From the NCBI GenBank assembly GCA_947503365.1, contig CANNDT010000141.1, positions 1 to 8,911 of the forward strand: a DNA stretch of 8,911 bases, in the 5' to 3' direction. Numbering within the stretch: position 1 is the first letter of the stretch; each line of letters starts with the position of its first letter. Shown one piece after another: positions 6,755 through 8,911 of this stretch. Made by a program: the position numbers and the translations under genes. The notes below the pieces were generated by a model. The model ran no database searches and had not been told where the DNA came from. It saw nothing but the letters and a program-made list of their open reading frames with translations. Source of the stretch: CANNDT01 sp945876205. Lineage in GTDB: Bacteria > Acidobacteriota > Vicinamibacteria > Vicinamibacterales > UBA2999.

Positions 6755-8095
6755 GTGCCATTTGCATCTCTCAAGCTTCACCCTGACCTTCTCAAGGCCG
6801 TCAAAGAGCTCGGCTTCGTCCGTCCAACCCCGATCCAGGAGGATGCGATTCCACCCGCCCTGGCCGGGCGCGACGTGCTGGCCTGCGCGCAGACCGGCAG
6901 CGGCAAGACCGCCGCGTTCCTCCTCCCCATCATCCATCGGCTGATCGAGAAGCCGCGCCGGACGACGCGGGCGCTCATCCTGACGCCGACGCGCGAGCTG
7001 GCGGCGCAGATCCTCGAGGATCTGAACGCGCTCGCGGTGCATACGCCGGTCTCCGGAGCCGCCGTCTACGGCGGCGTCGGCATGGGACCGCAGGAGCACG
7101 CCTTCCGGAGTGGGGTCGACATCATCGTCGCGACGCCGGGCCGCCTGCTCGACCATTTCCGGATGCCCTATGCGAAGCTCGCCGGCGTCGAGTACCTGGT
7201 GCTCGACGAAGCGGACCGCATGCTCGACATGGGCTTTCTCCCTGACATCCGCCGTGTGCTCCGTCACATTCCGACGAAGCGCCAGACGCTCTTCTTCAGC
7301 GCGACGATGCCGCAGCCGATTGCGGTGCTGGCCAACGAGATGCTGAAGAACCCGGAGCAGATTAGGCTCCAGCGGCAGTCGGCGCCGGCGGTCGGCATTA
7401 CGCAGGCGGTGTACCCGGTGCCGCAGGACCTCAAGGCGGCGCTGTTCGTGGCGCTGCTCGAGCGCAACATCCTGCGCGAAGCGCTCGTCTTTACGCGGAC
7501 GAAGCATCGCGCAAACCGCCTGGCGGAGCACCTCGTCCGCGCCGGCATCAACGCCGCGCGGATTCACGGCAACCGCTCGCAGGCGCAGCGCACCGAGGCG
7601 CTTGCCGGCTTCAAGAACGGCAAGTACCGGGTACTGGTCGCCACCGACATCGCGGCGCGCGGCATCGACGTCGAGGCGCTGAGCCACGTGGTCAACTTCG
7701 ACGTGCCGGCGGTGCCGGACGATTACATTCACCGCGTCGGACGCACCGGCCGCGCCGAGGCGACCGGCGACGCGTTTACCTTCGTCGCGCCGGAGGACGA
7801 AGGTGAGCTGCGCGCGATCGAGCGGGCGATCAACAGGACGCTGCCGCGCGTCACGCTGCCCGACTTCGATTACCGGGCCCGGCCGCAGGCGCGGCTCGAA
7901 ATTCCACTGGCTGAGCGAATCGCCGCGATTCGCCAGCGCAAGTCGGACGAGCGGGCGCGCTCGAGAGCCAAGGCGGGCGGCGGACAGCGCAAGGGAGAAG
8001 AGGCGTGGGCCAAGCGCGCGCCCGGAGCGTCTCGACCGGCCGGCCCTTCGCGCTCATCGGGGGGCCGCCGGCCACCGACCCGAAGCCGATCCTAG
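6755..8095 (+). CDS. rhlE: DEAD-box ATP-dependent RNA helicase, RhlE type
   Basis: A 446-residue cytoplasmic helicase that unwinds or remodels RNA duplexes with ATP, by family knowledge in ribosome assembly, mRNA decay and cold adaptation. All canonical motifs are present: Q motif PTPIQ (24-28), Walker A AQTGSGKT (45-52), Ia PTREL (78-82), Ib TPGR (127-130), DEAD (151-154), SAT (182-184), motif IV around LVFTRTK (244-250), motif V ATDIAARGID (296-305) and motif VI HRVGRTGR (326-333). The tail after about residue 390 is rich in Arg, Lys, Ser and Gly, as in RhlE proteins, and probably binds RNA. The GTG start is chosen because the protein then opens with F-x-x-L-x-L directly before the Q motif, the usual RhlE N-terminus. 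The gene follows the DUF4159 pair by 39 nt and is functionally unrelated to it. RhlE versus another DEAD subfamily is a judgement from motif style. Confidence 0.92.
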   Translation: MPFASLKLHPDLLKAVKELGFVRPTPIQEDAIPPALAGRDVLACAQTGSGKTAAFLLPIIHRLIEKPRRTTRALILTPTRELAAQILEDLNALAVHTPVSGAAVYGGVGMGPQEHAFRSGVDIIVATPGRLLDHFRMPYAKLAGVEYLVLDEADRMLDMGFLPDIRRVLRHIPTKRQTLFFSATMPQPIAVLANEMLKNPEQIRLQRQSAPAVGITQAVYPVPQDLKAALFVALLERNILREALVFTRTKHRANRLAEHLVRAGINAARIHGNRSQAQRTEALAGFKNGKYRVLVATDIAARGIDVEALSHVVNFDVPAVPDDYIHRVGRTGRAEATGDAFTFVAPEDEGELRAIERAINRTLPRVTLPDFDYRARPQARLEIPLAERIAAIRQRKSDERARSRAKAGGGQRKGEEAWAKRAPGASRPAGPSRSSGGRRPPTRSRS

Positions 8096-8101
8096 CCATT
8101 A

Positions 8102-8176
8102 CTCCTGATGAGACGGCCCTTCTGGTACGGCGGATGCTGGATCCGCAGAAGGAATCTGTACGGAACTCATCAGGAG
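8102..8176 (+). promoter_or_regulatory. Long nested hairpin that buries the ribosome-binding site of the BON gene
   Basis: Bases 8102-8112 are a perfect 11-bp inverted repeat of 8166-8176. Inside, 8118-8124 pair perfectly with 8146-8152 (7 bp), and within that 8131-8135 pair with 8141-8145 around a 5-nt loop. The 3' outer arm contains five of the six bases of the AGGAGG site of the downstream gene, so the folded RNA would block its translation. The 5' arm begins 7 nt after the helicase stop codon, close enough for a terminating ribosome to melt it. No T run follows, so it is not a typical terminator. Thermometer, coupling switch or protein-binding operator all remain possible. Confidence 0.6.
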
Positions 8177-8177
8177 G
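8172..8177 (+). promoter_or_regulatory. Strong ribosome-binding site of the BON-domain gene
   Basis: A perfect AGGAGG lies 7 nt before the ATG at 8185. It fixes that start among several possible in-frame starts reaching back to 8005, and it is the strongest Shine-Dalgarno sequence seen in the window. Confidence 0.85.
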
Positions 8178-8184
8178 AAATGGA

Positions 8185-8874
8185 ATGTTGAAGACACTTG
8201 CGGCTCTCGTGGCCGGCGCCGGACTCGTCATGACCGTGGCGTGCGCGAAGACCGACGCGGGCATTACGACCAACGTCAAGAGCAAAATGGCCGCCGATGA
8301 CACGGTGAAGGCCTACGAGATCAACGTCGACACCGCCAACGGCGTGGTCACACTGACCGGCACGGTGGAGAGCCCTGCGGTCGAGCAGCAGGCGATGCTC
8401 ATCGCCCGCCAGACCGACGGCGTGACCGACGTTGTGGATCAGATTACCGTTAATTCCGCAGAGGCTACCTCAGGGAGGATTGACCGGGCCGAGGACCGCG
8501 CCGCCGCGACCGCCGACAACTTCGGCGACAGGACGGCCGACGCCGCCAGGAATACGGTCGACAAGACCGAAGACCTGGCGCACAAGGCCGCGGGCAAGGT
8601 CGAGGATGCGGCGAAATACACGGCTGAGAAAACCGGCGACATCGCGCGGAAGACCGGCGAAGTCGTCACCGACTCGGCGATTACCTCCGCGGTGAAGACG
8701 AAGATGCTGGCCGACTCCACGGTGAAGGGCCTGACGATCGACGTCGACACGAGCAACGGCGTCGTCACGCTGAACGGCGACGTCGCCTCGAAGACCGAGA
8801 TGGACAAGGCGATCATGATCGCCCGCGATACCAAGGGTGTGTCGCGCGTCGTGTCCAATCTTCATATGAAGTAG
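8185..8874 (+). CDS. BON-domain protein with two BON domains, probable lipoprotein or periplasmic
   Basis: A 229-residue exported protein. It begins with a signal peptide ending in MTVAC, giving a possible lipidated Cys20, although Thr at -3 is atypical for a lipobox. BON domain 1 spans about residues 25-90 and BON domain 2 about 163-229. They are internal duplicates with roughly half of aligned residues identical, sharing VK-x-KM, D-x-TVK, DT-x-NGVVTL and IAR. The linker (about 95-162) is alanine-, lysine- and acid-rich with recurring DKT/EKT/RKT steps, an amphipathic pattern like LEA proteins. BON domains (as in OsmY and DolP) bind membranes or phospholipid surfaces and are tied to envelope or osmotic stress, so a protective envelope role is likely but inferred. 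The start is set by the AGGAGG site and the signal peptide. Translation is probably controlled by the hairpin just upstream. Confidence 0.88.
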   Translation: MLKTLAALVAGAGLVMTVACAKTDAGITTNVKSKMAADDTVKAYEINVDTANGVVTLTGTVESPAVEQQAMLIARQTDGVTDVVDQITVNSAEATSGRIDRAEDRAAATADNFGDRTADAARNTVDKTEDLAHKAAGKVEDAAKYTAEKTGDIARKTGEVVTDSAITSAVKTKMLADSTVKGLTIDVDTSNGVVTLNGDVASKTEMDKAIMIARDTKGVSRVVSNLHMK

Positions 8875-8882
8875 CTCCGTAG

Positions 8883-8907
8883 GGGGGAGGGGTTTCCCCC
8901 TGCCCCC
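8883..8907 (+). terminator. Terminator-like GC hairpin after the BON gene
   Basis: GGGG at 8889-8892 pairs with CCCC at 8896-8899 around a TTT loop. The stem can continue past single-base bulges through A8888-T8901 and GGGGG (8883-8887) with CCCCC (8903-8907). It starts 9 nt after the stop codon. The expected T run is not seen before the window ends 4 bases later, so the terminator call stays tentative. Confidence 0.4.
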
Positions 8908-8911
8908 TGCC

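Noticed and set aside
6110..7732. 540-codon open frame on the minus strand across the second DUF4159 gene and the helicase
   Set aside because: It spans two well-supported + strand genes and their intergenic gap, and its Arg/Val/His/Glu-rich composition is typical of a GC-driven shadow frame.
8102..8176. The inverted repeat between the helicase and BON genes as a miniature transposable element
   Set aside because: No target-site duplication flanks the arms (TTA versus GAA), and the position exactly over the ribosome-binding site fits an RNA regulatory fold better.
8005..8184. Upstream in-frame extension of the BON gene to a GTG at 8005
   Set aside because: It would overlap the helicase C-terminus, lacks a ribosome-binding site and would bury the signal peptide. 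AGGAGG at 8172-8177 fits the ATG at 8185.

Overview
The window is GC-rich, densely packed bacterial DNA with every supported gene on the + strand. The gene set is a BatA-like envelope protein, a DUF4175-type giant membrane protein, two DUF4159 proteins, a RhlE-type helicase and a BON-domain lipoprotein. Together with a REP-like palindrome pair, it resembles an Acidobacteriota genome, perhaps the Vicinamibacteria group. That placement is inference; Gemmatimonadota or another GC-rich phylum cannot be excluded without a search.

Region 1 (1-6715) is a cell-envelope gene cluster of unknown physiological role. It opens with the C-terminal part of a BatA-like protein that is cut by the window edge and ends in a transmembrane helix. 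A 119-bp spacer with two inverted copies of a palindrome (REPIN-like) follows. Next is a 1252-residue DUF4175-type protein with three N-terminal membrane helices, a beta-rich extracytoplasmic part, a long Gln/Ala/Glu-rich helical region broken by poly-Gly, and a 99-residue Gly/Gln tract. Its stop overlaps (GTGA) the start of the first of two tandem secreted DUF4159 paralogues; the second starts 5 nt after the first ends. In known genomes such clusters usually lie downstream of MoxR AAA+ ATPase and DUF58 genes, which would be just upstream of this window. The three smaller domains share a glycine-rich beta-strand motif suggestive of a glutamine-amidotransferase-like fold without the catalytic cysteine. 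The set looks like one membrane-anchored periplasmic assembly.

Region 2 (6716-8095) holds a complete DEAD-box RNA helicase of RhlE type with all canonical motifs. Its GTG start has no Shine-Dalgarno sequence and sits 7 nt after a TANNNT-like hexamer, so it may be leaderless.

Region 3 (8096-8911) holds a small lipoprotein or secreted protein with two BON domains joined by an LEA-like amphipathic linker. Its strong AGGAGG ribosome-binding site is buried in the 3' arm of a perfect 11-bp inverted repeat whose 5' arm starts 7 nt after the helicase stop. A second nested stem lies inside. This is the most striking regulatory signal in the window: a candidate RNA thermometer or translational-coupling switch linking the helicase and the envelope-stress-type gene. 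A terminator-like GC hairpin lies at the end.
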